A program made the translations under genes and the position numbers. This document shows, in pieces, positions 1 through 15,304 of a stretch of 64,000 nt of DNA. Under the pieces are notes generated by a model. It searched no databases. It was not told the origin of the DNA and saw only the letters and a program-made list of their open reading frames with translations. The DNA lies in the NCBI RefSeq assembly GCF_029714205.1, contig NZ_CP121648.1:4167001-4231000 (forward strand), given 5' to 3'. This DNA comes from Methylobacterium sp. CB376 (GTDB lineage: Bacteria; Pseudomonadota; Alphaproteobacteria; Rhizobiales; Beijerinckiaceae). How positions within the stretch are numbered: position 1 is the first letter of the stretch; every line of letters begins with the position of its first letter.

Positions 1-307
1 GGCGGAAGAACAGCCCGCTCCAGGCGACGTGGAGGGCACCGTTCACCGCGAAGGCGACGAGGAGCCAAGTCCGCGCGGGGCCCGCCGGGGCGGCGTTCCA
101 GGCCAGGACCCCGGCCGCGGCCGCGAGGCCGATGATCACGGTCCAGATCGGCCCGAAGGCCCAGTCGGGCGGCTTCCAGGCCGGCACGCGCAGGGCCGCG
201 TACCAGGGATCGATGACCGTGAGCCACGCGCCCGCCGCGGCGAGCGCGATGCCCGCGAGGGCCGCCACGATCACCGGCGCCGCGGACCCGCCGAGCAGGC
301 CGCTCAC
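1..307 (-). CDS. tspO: TspO/MBR family tryptophan-rich sensory protein, 3' part cut by the window edge
   Basis: The visible 102 codons read as a TspO membrane protein. A first hydrophobic segment is followed by the family block WYAALRVPAWKPPDWAFGPIW (residues about 27-47), then a second and the start of a third transmembrane helix. TspO proteins bind tetrapyrroles such as protoporphyrin and, in Rhodobacter, modulate photosynthesis gene expression; that role here is inferred from the family and from its place in the photosynthesis cluster. The GTG start overlaps the TGA stop of bchP (GTGA), so it is probably the last gene of a bchG-pucC-bchP-tspO operon. The C-terminal part lies beyond base 1. 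Confidence 0.85.
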   Translation of the reverse strand, partial: MSGLLGGSAAPVIVAALAGIALAAAGAWLTVIDPWYAALRVPAWKPPDWAFGPIWTVIIGLAAAAGVLAWNAAPAGPARTWLLVAFAVNGALHVAWSGLFFR

Positions 308-1510
308 GGGGAGACCCAGCCGAACAGGTGCGCGAGGTCCTTGAAGAAGATCCGCGCGTGGGCGGCGGGCCGCGCCCGCACCAGCTCCTTGTTCATGTAG
401 GAATCCCAGGTGAGCGACTGCACGTCCGGGTCGCGGCAGATGCTGACGAAGCGCTCCCGGAGCGCGTCGTTGCGGTACCAGACAGTCTGCATCAGGCGCA
501 GGATCCAGAATACGCGGCCATGCGCCTTGAGGAAGCGGCGGCGGGCCTGGGCCAGGGCGCGGGCATCGCCGGTGGCGAGGCACTCGTGCACCGCCTCCGC
601 GGCGAGCCTGCCGCCGAGCATCGCGTAGTAGATGCCCTCGCCCGAGGCCGGCGCGACGAGGCCGGCGGCGTCGCCGGTGAGCAGCACGTCGCGCCCGTTG
701 TCGAAGCGGGGCAGGGGCTTGAGGGGCAGGGGGCGCCCTCGCGGCGCAGCGTCTCGCCCGCGTCGAGCCCGGTCGCCTCGCGCAGGCGCCCGACCGCCTG
801 GCGCAGCGAGAAGCCCTTGCGGGCGCTGCCGGTGCCGATGCTGAGCGTGTCGCCGTGCGGGAAGATCCAGGCGTAGAAGTCGGGCGAGAGGGCGCCCTGG
901 TAGTAGACGTCGCAGCGCGCCGCCTCGAAGGCGCCGGAGGCCGGCGTGCGGACGACCTCGTGATAGGCGAAGACCTGCCGCATCCTGGCGTGGCCCGGGA
1001 TCTCCTGGCGCCCGACCGCCGAGGCGGCCCCGTCCGCCCCGATCACCAGCCGGGTGCGCACCGCCTCCGCCTCGCCGTCGCGGCGACGCAGGTGCACGGT
1101 GACGAGCCCGTCCCCCTCCCGGGTGAGGCGCAGGAAGGTGCCGGTGCGGCGCTCGGCCCCGGCCAACGCCGCGCGGTTGCGCAGCCACTCGTCGAAGGGG
1201 GCGCGGTCGACCATGCCGACGAAGCCCTCGCCGACCGGCATGTCGACGGCCCGGTTGGCGGGCGAGACCATGCGGGCCGAGCGGATCCTCGCCACGAGCA
1301 GGTCGTCCGGGATGGCGAAGTCGCGGATCAGGCGCGGCGGGATCGCCCCGCCGCAGGGCTTGATGCGCCCCGCCTTGTCGAGGAGCAGGACCCGGCGGCC
1401 GAGCCGGGCGAGATCGGTCGCGGCGGTCGCCCCCGCCGGCCCGCCCCCACCACCACCGCGTCGAGGACCGCGTTGCTCACGGGGGTGCTCATCATGGCCG
1501 TGCTCGTCAT
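304..1510 (-). pseudogene. bchP: Geranylgeranyl diphosphate/bacteriochlorophyll reductase, disrupted by two frameshifts
   Basis: BchP reduces the geranylgeranyl tail of bacteriochlorophyll to phytyl in three NADPH-dependent steps. Three frames have to be joined. The first (from ATG 1510, with AGGGAGG upstream) gives the FAD-binding start DAVVVGAG. The second, from about 1438 to 730, gives LVIGADGAASAVGR and FYAWIFPHGDTLSIG. The third gives PRFDNGRDVLLTGDAAG and the C-terminus. The breaks are single missing bases near 1437-1443 (after GAG of the dinucleotide-binding loop) and in the G5 run at 729-733. Restoring one base at each yields a normal product of about 400 residues with no other defect. 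This is either a real null allele, which would leave geranylgeranylated pigment, or two sequencing errors. Confidence 0.85.
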
Positions 1511-1563
1511 GGCCGTGCCTCCCTGGTTGCCGTTCTTCGTCGACGGGCCCTCGTCACCTCCTG

Positions 1564-1581
1564 CGGGCCCGTTTGGGCCCG
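1564..1581. other. Inverted repeat between pucC and bchP
   Basis: A perfect 7-bp stem (CGGGCCC/GGGCCCG) with loop GTTT sits in the 90-bp gap between the bchP start and the pucC stop. No T tract follows on either strand, so it is not a classical terminator. It could be an mRNA processing or stability hairpin that sets bchP levels relative to pucC. The role is inferred. Confidence 0.4.
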
Positions 1582-1600
1582 GAGAGGGGAGGTCGGATTC

Positions 1601-2947
1601 TCAGCCGTGCGACGCCGCGAGGCCCGACAGGTCCGGCCGGGGCGCCTGCGCGGGTGCCCCGATCCGCCACGCGAGCCCCGCCGCGACCACGAACAGGGCC
1701 GCCTCGGCCGCGAAGACCGTCGCGTAGGCGGGCACGACCGCGCCGAGGGCGAGGCGGGCGACGTCGACGCTCGCGGCCCCGAGGAAGCCCCCGAGCCCGA
1801 ACGCCACGCCCTGCGCGGCGCCCCAGACGCCCATGCGGGTGCCGTGGCGGCTCTCGCCGCCCGCGCCCGCGAGGCCCATCATCAACCCGATCGCCGAGAC
1901 CGCGAAGACGCCGTTGAAGAAGCCGAGCAGCGCCACGCAGGTCCGCAGCAGCCCGCCCGGGCCGCCGAGAAGCGGCGCGTCGGGGCCGGCGCCGCAGGCC
2001 GCGATCGCCAGCAGCGCGGCGGCCGAGCCGAGGCAGCCGCCGGTGGTCCACAGCCGCAGCGAGGCGAGGCGCCCGCGCGCCCGCACGGTCACGAGGGCGA
2101 CCAGGACCATCCCGGCGAGCACGCCGCCGTTCTGGATCCCGGCGAGCTTGGTGGTGGCGCCGGGCGTCATCGCGAAGACGAGGCCCGCGAAGGGCTCGAG
2201 GATCAGCTCCTGGGCGGAGTAGGCGAGCATCGCCAGGAAGATGAAGATCGTGAAGCGCCGCGCCGCGGGCTCGGCCCAGACCTCGCCGAGCACCTGCCGG
2301 AAGGGCCGCCGCGCCGCCTCCCGGGCCGCCGCTCGCGGGCGCCGCGGCTCGACGCCCCAGAGTGCCGCGAGCGCCACCGCGAAGGCGATCGCCGACACGC
2401 CGCCCGAGACCGCGACGAGCCGCCCCGCGGAGAACGGGTCGAGCAGGTGCCCGGCGGTCGGGGCGGTGACGACGAAGCCGGCGATCATCATGATCCAGAC
2501 GATGGTCGCGGCGGCGCCCCGGCGGCGGGGTGCCACGCCCGTCGAGAGCAGCACCAGCAGCGAGGTCCCGGCCGCCCCGACGCCGATGCCGACGGCCAGG
2601 AAGGACAGGATCGCCAGGGCGAAGCCGGCCGCCGGCGCGGTGGCGATCAGGACGGTGCCGGCCGCGGCGCCGACCCCGCCGAGCGCCAGCAGCGCCATGC
2701 CGCCGATGATCCAGGGCGTGCGGCGCCCGCCGAGGTCGGAGCCGTAGCCCCAGCGCGGCCGCAGCACCTGCACCGCGTAGTGCAGGGCGACGAGCGCGCC
2801 CGGCACCGCGGCCGGGAGCGCCAATTCCACCACCATCACCCGGTTGAGGGTCGAGGTCATCAGCACCACGATCGCCCCGAGGGCGGTCTGGACGAGGCCG
2901 AGGCGCAGGATCGTGCCCCAGCCGAAGGGGGCGGGGGCGGCGCTCAC
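1601..2947 (-). CDS. pucC: PucC-family MFS protein (bacteriochlorophyll delivery / light-harvesting assembly)
   Basis: This is a 448-residue protein with about 12 transmembrane helices. Early motifs LNRVMVVELALPA and RPRWGYGSDLGGRRTPWI are typical of the BCD (bacteriochlorophyll delivery) family of MFS proteins, which includes PucC, LhaA and Orf428. These act in the inner membrane in assembly of light-harvesting complexes. The GTG start overlaps the bchG stop (GTGA), showing translational coupling in the order bchG-pucC-bchP that is standard in purple bacterial clusters. It is a paralogue of the gene at 15301, with which it shares the LNRVM(V/I)VELA segment. Which family member it matches functionally (PucC or Orf428) cannot be settled from sequence reading. 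Confidence 0.88.
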   Translation of the reverse strand: MSAAPAPFGWGTILRLGLVQTALGAIVVLMTSTLNRVMVVELALPAAVPGALVALHYAVQVLRPRWGYGSDLGGRRTPWIIGGMALLALGGVGAAAGTVLIATAPAAGFALAILSFLAVGIGVGAAGTSLLVLLSTGVAPRRRGAAATIVWIMMIAGFVVTAPTAGHLLDPFSAGRLVAVSGGVSAIAFAVALAALWGVEPRRPRAAAREAARRPFRQVLGEVWAEPAARRFTIFIFLAMLAYSAQELILEPFAGLVFAMTPGATTKLAGIQNGGVLAGMVLVALVTVRARGRLASLRLWTTGGCLGSAAALLAIAACGAGPDAPLLGGPGGLLRTCVALLGFFNGVFAVSAIGLMMGLAGAGGESRHGTRMGVWGAAQGVAFGLGGFLGAASVDVARLALGAVVPAYATVFAAEAALFVVAAGLAWRIGAPAQAPRPDLSGLAASHG

Positions 2948-3891
2948 GCGGCCCCCCCGGCGCGCAGGGCGAAGGCGGCGACGAGCATGCCGAGCACGGA
3001 GAGCAGCGTGCCGGTGCCGTTGTACCACGCGGCCCGGCCGCGCGGATCGGCGAGGAGGCGGGGCATCAGGGCGCCCTGGCCGGCGAGGAGCAGCGCCACG
3101 AGGCCCGCGTGGAAGGGCCGGTCCCAGGCGAGGAGCAGGGCCACCACGGCGGCCTGCGGCAGGGCCATCACCGCGCAGGCCAGCCGGGCCGCCCGGGCGG
3201 TGCCGAGCTGGACCGGCAGGGAGCGCAGGCCCGTGCGGCGGTCCCCCTCGACGGACTTGAAGTCGTTGAGGGTCATGATGCCGTGGGCGCCCAGGCTGTA
3301 GAGCAGCGCCAGCAGGATCACCCGTCCGTCGGGCAGGGACCCCGTCATCGCGGCCGCCCCCGTGAACCAGGGCAGCCCCTCGTAGCAGAGCCCGCAGGCG
3401 GCGTTGCCCCACCAGCCGTTCCGCTTCAGGCGGACGGGCGGGGCGCTGTAGAGCCACGCCAGGGCGAGCCCGAACAGGCCGGCGCCGAGGATCCAGGGCC
3501 CGAGGGCGCCCGCCACCGCCAGGGAGAGCAGCGTCCAGGCCAGGGCGACGGCGAGCCCCCAGCGGCCGGGGATGCGGCCCGAGGGGATCGGCCGCTGCGG
3601 CTCGTTGATGGCGTCCACGTGCCGGTCGAACCAGTCGTTCACCGCCTGGCTGGTCGCGCAGACCAGGGGCCCGGCGAGCAGGAGGCCGGCGACGACCACC
3701 GGCCAGCGCCCCGCCGGCGCGACGCCCGAGGACACGACCCCGCAGGCGAAGGCCCACATCGGGGCGAACCAGGTGATCGGCTTCAGCAATTCGAGCAACG
3801 CGCCCGGCGCGGGGAGCGCGCGGGCTCCGCCACCGTCGCGACGGGCGGGCCGCCACTTCGTCCAGGGATGCGCGAGGGGCTTCGTCGTCAT
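2944..3891 (-). CDS. bchG: Bacteriochlorophyll synthase (bacteriochlorophyllide geranylgeranyltransferase)
   Basis: A 315-residue UbiA-superfamily prenyltransferase that esterifies bacteriochlorophyllide a with geranylgeranyl diphosphate in the inner membrane. Both Asp-rich motifs are present: NDWFDRHVDAINEPQRPIPS (about residue 90) and NDFKSVEGDRR (about residue 215). The length is normal for BchG. It is the first gene of the bchG-pucC-bchP-tspO run and has a PpsR box 30 bp upstream of its ATG, so repression by PpsR in oxygen and light is expected. No defect is visible. Confidence 0.95.
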   Translation of the reverse strand: MTTKPLAHPWTKWRPARRDGGGARALPAPGALLELLKPITWFAPMWAFACGVVSSGVAPAGRWPVVVAGLLLAGPLVCATSQAVNDWFDRHVDAINEPQRPIPSGRIPGRWGLAVALAWTLLSLAVAGALGPWILGAGLFGLALAWLYSAPPVRLKRNGWWGNAACGLCYEGLPWFTGAAAMTGSLPDGRVILLALLYSLGAHGIMTLNDFKSVEGDRRTGLRSLPVQLGTARAARLACAVMALPQAAVVALLLAWDRPFHAGLVALLLAGQGALMPRLLADPRGRAAWYNGTGTLLSVLGMLVAAFALRAGGAA

Positions 3892-3920
3892 GCCGCGAGG
3901 GTGTGACGCGGCCGGGCAAG

Positions 3921-3938
3921 TGTCAAGTAAAGTTTACA
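3921..3938. promoter_or_regulatory. PpsR/CrtJ binding site upstream of bchG
   Basis: TGTCAAGTAAAGTTTACA matches the PpsR consensus TGT-N12-ACA exactly. It lies 30 bp upstream of the bchG ATG, in the 69-bp gap after the ppsR stop. On the minus strand its right end supplies TTGACA, a good -35 element, so repressor and RNA polymerase would compete. Confidence 0.8.
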
Positions 3939-3960
3939 CCCGCGCGGCGCGCGGCGGGGA

Positions 3961-5412
3961 TCAGCCGGGCTCCTCCTCGGTGTCCTCGCTCCCGTCGAGG
4001 TCGCCGAGGCCGTAGCGGCGCAGCTTGGCGTAGAAGCCCTGGCGGCTGAGGCCCAGCATCTCCGCCGCCGAGGCGCGGTTGTCGTTCGTGATGCGCAGGG
4101 CCGCCTCGATGCAGAGGCGCTCGATCAGGTCGGTGGTCTCCCGCACCAGGGTCTTCATCGAGACGCGGCCGACGAGGTCGGTCATCTGCTCGACCGAGCG
4201 GGGCAGTTCGCGGCCGCCCGCCGCCGGGGCGACCCGGCGGGGCAGGCTGCGCAGGGTGAAGCCCAGGCAGGGGTGCTCGCCGCCCGGCACCGAGACCGCC
4301 GCGACCTCGACCTCCTCCACGGCCCCGAACTCGCCGCGCACGACGGTGGCGAAGTGGCGGACCGAGCCGTGCTCCACGAGCGTGCTGAACAGCGCGTTGA
4401 TCTCGGTCCCCTCGCGGCCGAGCCAGCGGTCGAGGGGCTCGCCCTTGGCCTGGTGCTCGGTGGCGAGCTGCACGAGATCGAGGAAGGCGGCGTTGGCGCC
4501 GATGATGCGCCGGTCGCGGTCGGTGACGACGAAGCCCTCCGGCATCGCCTCGATCACCTCGAGGGCGCCCGAGCGCGAGGCCGCCGGCCCGGACGGCGCC
4601 GCGACCTGGGTGAGGCGCACCAGGATGTTGGTGCCGGTCTCCTGCCGGAAGAGGGCGGCGGAGACGCGGGCCTCGCCGCGGCGGTGGGCGAGCCGCGCGT
4701 GCAGGTCCTCGGCCTGGCCGGTGAGCCGCAGGCCCACCAGCAGCGACTGGACCGCGCGGGCGCTCTCGGGCTCGAACAGGTCGACCACGTCCTGGCCGAC
4801 GATGCGCTTGGCCGAGCGGCCGAGCAGGCGGGCCGCGGCCGGGTTGATCTCGGCGACGCGCCGCGTCCCCGCATCGACGATCAGCACCGATTCGCCCGCC
4901 AGCTGGAACAGCACGCGGTAGCGGGTCTCGGCCCCGCGCAGGCGGGCGTAGTCGCGCTCCAGGGCCTGCTGCGATTCGGCGAGGCGCTGCTGCAGGGCGG
5001 CGAGGGCCCGCAGGTCGCGGCCGATCGCGATGATGCGCCCGTCACCGGGGATGCGCAGGGCGGAGTAGCGGATCGGGACGTCGGCGCCGCCGCTGCGCGA
5101 CGGGTGGTTGACCTGCCGCCAGCGCGTCACCGTGCCGGGCCCGGCATCCTCCAGGAGGCTCGCGATCTTCGCGCGGCTCTCCGCCGTGACGGTGTCGATC
5201 CAGCGCCGGCCGAGCCAGCTCTCGCCCGCCTCCTCGGCAAGGCCGTCCGCGCCGAAGGTCGCGTCCCGGATCACGCCGTCCGGATCGACGATCAGCGACA
5301 CGTCCGTCGCCGCGGCGACGAGCGCACCCGTCGTCTGCGCGTCGAGGTGGGAGACGGCGTCTCGAAGCACCGCGAACGTTTCCTTCGCAGTAAGGCTCAA
5401 GGGCTTGTTCAA
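3961..5412 (-). CDS. ppsR: Transcriptional repressor PpsR/CrtJ of photosynthesis genes
   Basis: A 483-residue regulator with the PpsR layout: PAS-like regions at about 35-150, 160-280 and 285-400, with a coiled linker rich in Q/E/A before the second, and a Fis-type helix-turn-helix at the C-terminus (NRASAAEMLGLSRQGFYAKL, about 440-460). PpsR represses bch, crt and puc genes under oxygen and strong light. Two cysteines are visible, in GGEHPCLGF and in RLCIEAALR just before the HTH; the latter corresponds in position to the redox-active HTH cysteine described for CrtJ. It lies 38 bp downstream of aerR on the same strand, which suggests repressor and antirepressor are co-transcribed. In some Bradyrhizobium a second PpsR acts as activator; none is seen here. 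Confidence 0.93.
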   Translation of the reverse strand: MNKPLSLTAKETFAVLRDAVSHLDAQTTGALVAAATDVSLIVDPDGVIRDATFGADGLAEEAGESWLGRRWIDTVTAESRAKIASLLEDAGPGTVTRWRQVNHPSRSGGADVPIRYSALRIPGDGRIIAIGRDLRALAALQQRLAESQQALERDYARLRGAETRYRVLFQLAGESVLIVDAGTRRVAEINPAAARLLGRSAKRIVGQDVVDLFEPESARAVQSLLVGLRLTGQAEDLHARLAHRRGEARVSAALFRQETGTNILVRLTQVAAPSGPAASRSGALEVIEAMPEGFVVTDRDRRIIGANAAFLDLVQLATEHQAKGEPLDRWLGREGTEINALFSTLVEHGSVRHFATVVRGEFGAVEEVEVAAVSVPGGEHPCLGFTLRSLPRRVAPAAGGRELPRSVEQMTDLVGRVSMKTLVRETTDLIERLCIEAALRITNDNRASAAEMLGLSRQGFYAKLRRYGLGDLDGSEDTEEEPG

Positions 5413-5450
5413 GGGTCACCACTGGACGCCGACCGCACTGAACACACCTT

Positions 5451-6323
5451 TCAGCAGGCTCTAACCCGTAGATCAAGCAGGCTCTGCGCGATCCCGGGCG
5501 CGTTGCGGGCATCTCCCACGGCGGCGTCCGCGCCCGCGTGGCGGACCCTGTCGGGCCGATCGTGGAAGGCGGGGCCGCCGACCAGGATCGAGACGCCGCG
5601 GTTGCGCGAGCCGCGCCGGATCACCGGGATGATCTCGGTGAGCGCGTCGAGATGCACGTCGCAGGACAGGGACAGGCCGATCACGTCGAACCACTCGGCG
5701 CGCATGCGCGCCATCGGCTCCGTCAGCTGCCGGTCCACGCTCGAGGTGACGTCCCAGCCGGCCTCGCCGAAGAAGTGGGCCACCAGGGTCAGGCCGAACG
5801 TGTGCATCTCGCCCGGAGCCGGCATCAGCAGCACGCGGCGGCTCGCCGGATCGACGGGGTGCGGATCGAGAAAGAGCAATTCCAGGTCGTGGACGATGCG
5901 GCGCAGCCGCGCCATCGCGACCGTCACCTGCACGAAGTCGCACTCGTCCTCCTCCCACAGGCGGCCGATATGCCGCGCCGTGGGGGCGAGCAGCCCGAGC
6001 AGCAGGTCGTCGAGGCCGAGGCCCCCGTCGAGCAGCCCGCGGATCTCCGCCATCACGTCGGCGTCCTGCGGCGCCAGCATCAGCGCGCTGAACCGGACGA
6101 CCTCCTCGGCGATCGGCGGGCGGCCGACAGCGCGCACCCTCGGGCGCTCGGACCGGTGGGCGAGCATCAGCCGCGGGATGATCTCGGCCTCGACCACGCG
6201 CGCGAGGTCGTCCCTCCACCTGGCCCCGCGCCCGAGACCGCCGGCCTCGCCGCAGGGGCTCTCCCGTGGCGGGACAAAACTGCCCGTCAGGTCGCCCGAA
6301 TACCTCGGATCTCCCATCGGCAC
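5451..6323 (-). CDS. aerR: B12-binding photosynthesis antirepressor AerR/PpaA type
   Basis: A 290-residue protein with a helical region (about 60-160) and a C-terminal cobalamin-binding domain starting at the motif PGEMHTFG (about residue 170) and ending with a Rossmann-like strand pattern (VIGLSLSCDVHLDAL, SILVGGPAF). AerR/PpaA proteins bind cobalamin, in light-sensitive form, and antagonise PpsR/CrtJ. There is no MerR DNA-binding domain, which separates it from CarH. It is encoded just upstream of ppsR on the same strand, the usual arrangement. The start codon lies 169 bp from the PpsR box shared with bchF, so its expression may itself be PpsR-controlled. Confidence 0.85.
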   Translation of the reverse strand: MPMGDPRYSGDLTGSFVPPRESPCGEAGGLGRGARWRDDLARVVEAEIIPRLMLAHRSERPRVRAVGRPPIAEEVVRFSALMLAPQDADVMAEIRGLLDGGLGLDDLLLGLLAPTARHIGRLWEEDECDFVQVTVAMARLRRIVHDLELLFLDPHPVDPASRRVLLMPAPGEMHTFGLTLVAHFFGEAGWDVTSSVDRQLTEPMARMRAEWFDVIGLSLSCDVHLDALTEIIPVIRRGSRNRGVSILVGGPAFHDRPDRVRHAGADAAVGDARNAPGIAQSLLDLRVRAC

Positions 6324-6491
6324 CTCCCCGATGCACGTTCTGCCCGGATGTCCTTATACAGAGTCACGTTTTTTGCTTTGGGAGCCTCTCACGACAGGTC
6401 GAGAGAGCCGGGCTTTAGGGAAAATACCCGTCCTCGGCGTGGCCGCAAGTGACTTTCGCGGCCTAAGCCCTGAAATGTCACCCGGCACGAC

Positions 6492-6509
6492 TGTCAACCT
6501 GTGTTGACA
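6492..6509. promoter_or_regulatory. PpsR binding palindrome shared by aerR and bchF
   Basis: TGTCAACCTGTGTTGACA fits TGT-N12-ACA and is a near-perfect palindrome in the 274-bp divergent gap between aerR and bchF. Each half contains TTGACA, one per strand. On the plus strand TTGACA (6504-6509) is followed after 18 bp by TAGGCT (6528-6533), a weak -10, about 65 bp before the bchF ATG. One bound repressor dimer could therefore cover the -35 elements of both directions. Confidence 0.85.
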
Positions 6510-6530
6510 CTCGCGCGGCCGTGGTCCTAG

Positions 6531-8360
<1,830 letters not shown>

Positions 8361-8364
8361 GGCG

Positions 8365-9859
8365 ATGCAGCTCACGCTCTGGACCTACGAGGGGCCTCCC
8401 CATATCGGCGCGATGCGGGTCGCGGCGGCGATGAACGGCCTGCACTACGTGCTGCACGCGCCGCAGGGCGACACCTACGCCGACCTGCTCTTCACGATGA
8501 TCGAGCGGCGGGATTCCCGCCCGCCGGTGACCTACACGACCTTCCAGGCCCGCGACCTCGGCGCCGACACGGCCGAGCTGTTCAAGCGGGCCGCCGCCGA
8601 GGCCTACGCGCGCTTCCGCCCGCAGGCGATGATCGTGGGCGCCTCCTGCACGGCCGAATTGCTGCAGGACGACCCGGCCGGCCTCGCCCGGGCGCTCGGC
8701 CTGCCGATCCCGGTGATCCCGCTCGACCTCCCGGCCTACCAGCGCAAGGAGAATTGGGGGGCCTCCGAGACCTTCTACCGCCTGGTCCGGGCGCTCGCGG
8801 GGCCGCCGGCCGCGCGCCCGGCGCGCGCGGTGCGCAGCTGCAACATCCTGGGCCCGACCGCCCTCGGCTTCCGCAACCGGGACGACCTGCGCGAGGTGCG
8901 CCAGCTCCTCGACCGGCTCGGGATCCCGGTCAACGTGGTGGCGCCGCTGGGCGCCTCGCCCGCCGACCTCGCCCGCCTCGGCGAGGCCGATTTCAACGTC
9001 GTCCTCTACCCGGAGGTGGCGCGCGCCGCCGCGCAGTTCCTGGAGCGGACGCACCGCCAGCCCTTCGTCGAGATCGCGCCGATCGGGGTGCGGGCGACGC
9101 GCGCCTTCGTGGAGGCGGTGGCGGCCCGGGCCGGCGTCGATCCGGCCCCGGTCCTCGCCGACGAGGGCTCGCGCCTGCCCTGGTACGCGCGCTCGGTCGA
9201 TTCGACCTACCTGACGGGCAAGCGCGTCTTCGTGTTCGGCGACGCGACCCACGCGGTCGCCGCCGCCCGGGTCGCCACGGCGGAACTCGGCTTCGCGCTC
9301 GTCGGCCTCGGCACTTACGCGCGCGAATTCGCCCGCGAGGTCCGGGAGGAGGCCGAGGCGCACGGCCTCACCGCCCTCGTCAGCGACGATTACCTCGCCG
9401 TCGAGGAGGCGATCGCGGCGGCGCAGCCGGAACTGGTGCTCGGCACCCAGATGGAGCGCCACATCGCCAAGCGCCTCGGCATTCCCTGCGCGGTGATCTC
9501 GGCCCCGATGCATGTCCAGGACGTGCCGGCCCGCCACGCGCCCCAGATGGGATTCGAGGGCGCCAACGTCCTCTTCGACACGCTCGTGCACCCCCTGATG
9601 ATGGGGCTGGAGGAGCACCTGCTCGCCATGTTCCGGGACGACCCGGAATTCCACGACGGCGTCGCCCCCTCGCATCTCGGCGGGACGGCGCGGGACCTGC
9701 CCGCCGCCGCGCCGCAGCCCGCCGCCCTCGTCTGGGCCATCGAGGCCGAGCGCGAACTCAAGAAGGTGCCGTTCTTCGTGCGGGGCAAGGCCCGCAGCAA
9801 CACCGAGCGCTTCGCCCGCGAGCGCTCGCTCCCGCTCATCACCGTCGAGACCCTGTACG

Positions 9860-9885
<26 letters not shown>
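8365..9885 (+). CDS. bchB: Light-independent protochlorophyllide reductase subunit B
   Basis: A 506-residue partner of BchN in the NB catalytic component. The N-terminus [20 protein letters not shown] is typical. The aspartate in [10 protein letters not shown] is the unusual Asp36 ligand of the NB-cluster. The C-terminal proto-chlorophyllide reductase domain ([18 protein letters not shown]) is complete. The end overlaps the start of bchH by 26 bp in another frame, so the two are probably translationally coupled. Confidence 0.95.
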
Positions 9886-14496
<4,611 letters not shown>

Positions 14497-14539
14497 GGGG
14501 GCGGGCGATGGGCATCGCGGCATCGCAGATCCGGGGAGA

Positions 14540-14563
14540 CCGTCCCGCCCGCTTCCGGGACGG
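14540..14563. other. Hairpin between bchL and bchM
   Basis: A perfect 8-bp inverted repeat CCGTCCCG/CGGGACGG with an 8-nt loop lies in the only sizeable gap of the bchF-to-lhaA run. No T tract follows. It may mark an mRNA processing site; the role is inferred. Confidence 0.4.
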
Positions 14564-14602
14564 GCGCGGTGCGGCATCGCCAACGCGCGGAGGAACGACG
14601 CC

Positions 14603-15304
14603 GTGACCAGCCCCAGCTACGCCGCCCGCCGCTCGCAGCTCGAAACCTACTTCGACCGCACCGCGGTCGACGCCTGGGCGCGGCTCACCTCCGACGCGCC
14701 GGTGAGCCGCATCCGCGCCACCGTGCGGGCCGGCCGCGACGCCATGCGGGCCGAGCTGCTCTCCTGGCTGCCGCGGGACCTCTCCGGGTGCCGCCTGCTC
14801 GACGCCGGCTGCGGCACCGGCGCGCTCGCCGTCGAGGCGGCGCGGCGCGGCGCCGCCGTGGTCGCGGTCGACGTCTCGCCGACCCTGATCGGGCTCGCCC
14901 GCGAGCGCACCGCCGGCCTCGCCCTGCCGGGCCGCCTCGACTTCCGGGTCGGCGACATGCTGGACGACGGGCTCGGCCGCTTCGACCACGTCGTGGCGAT
15001 GGATTCGCTGATCCACTACCCGGCCGCCGACATCCTGCGCGCCCTCGCGGTGCTCGCCCGCCGCACCGAGGCCTCGCTCCTGGTCACGGTCGCGCCCCGC
15101 ACCGCGCTGCTCACGCTGATGCACGCGGCCGGGCGCCTGTTTCCCCGCGGCGACCGCGCCCCCGCGATCGTCCCGGTGAGCGAGGCGGCGCTGCGCCGCC
15201 GCATCGCCCGCGAGGCCGCCCTCGACGCCTTCGCGGTCCGCCGCTCCCGGCGGATCACCAGCGGCTTCTACCTCTCGAACGCCCTGGAGCTCGCGCGGCC
15301 ATGA
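14603..15304 (+). CDS. bchM: Magnesium protoporphyrin IX O-methyltransferase
   Basis: A 233-residue SAM-dependent methyltransferase; motif I is LLDAGCGTGALAVEAA (about residue 67) and FDHVVAMDSLIHYP follows. BchM methylates the C13 propionate of Mg-protoporphyrin IX, making the substrate of the AcsF cyclase encoded 4 kb downstream. The GTG start is preceded by GGAGGAA. The stop overlaps the lhaA ATG (ATGA). Confidence 0.94.
   Translation: MTSPSYAARRSQLETYFDRTAVDAWARLTSDAPVSRIRATVRAGRDAMRAELLSWLPRDLSGCRLLDAGCGTGALAVEAARRGAAVVAVDVSPTLIGLARERTAGLALPGRLDFRVGDMLDDGLGRFDHVVAMDSLIHYPAADILRALAVLARRTEASLLVTVAPRTALLTLMHAAGRLFPRGDRAPAIVPVSEAALRRRIAREAALDAFAVRRSRRITSGFYLSNALELARP

Noticed and set aside
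1328-1510. A separate 60-residue protein upstream of bchP
   Set aside because: Its start DAVVVGAG is the FAD-binding strand of BchP itself; the apparent small protein is produced by the first frameshift.
6476-6493. A second TGT-N12-ACA box next to the bchF/aerR palindrome
   Set aside because: TGT at 6476 is followed at the right distance by CTG, not ACA, so it does not meet the consensus.
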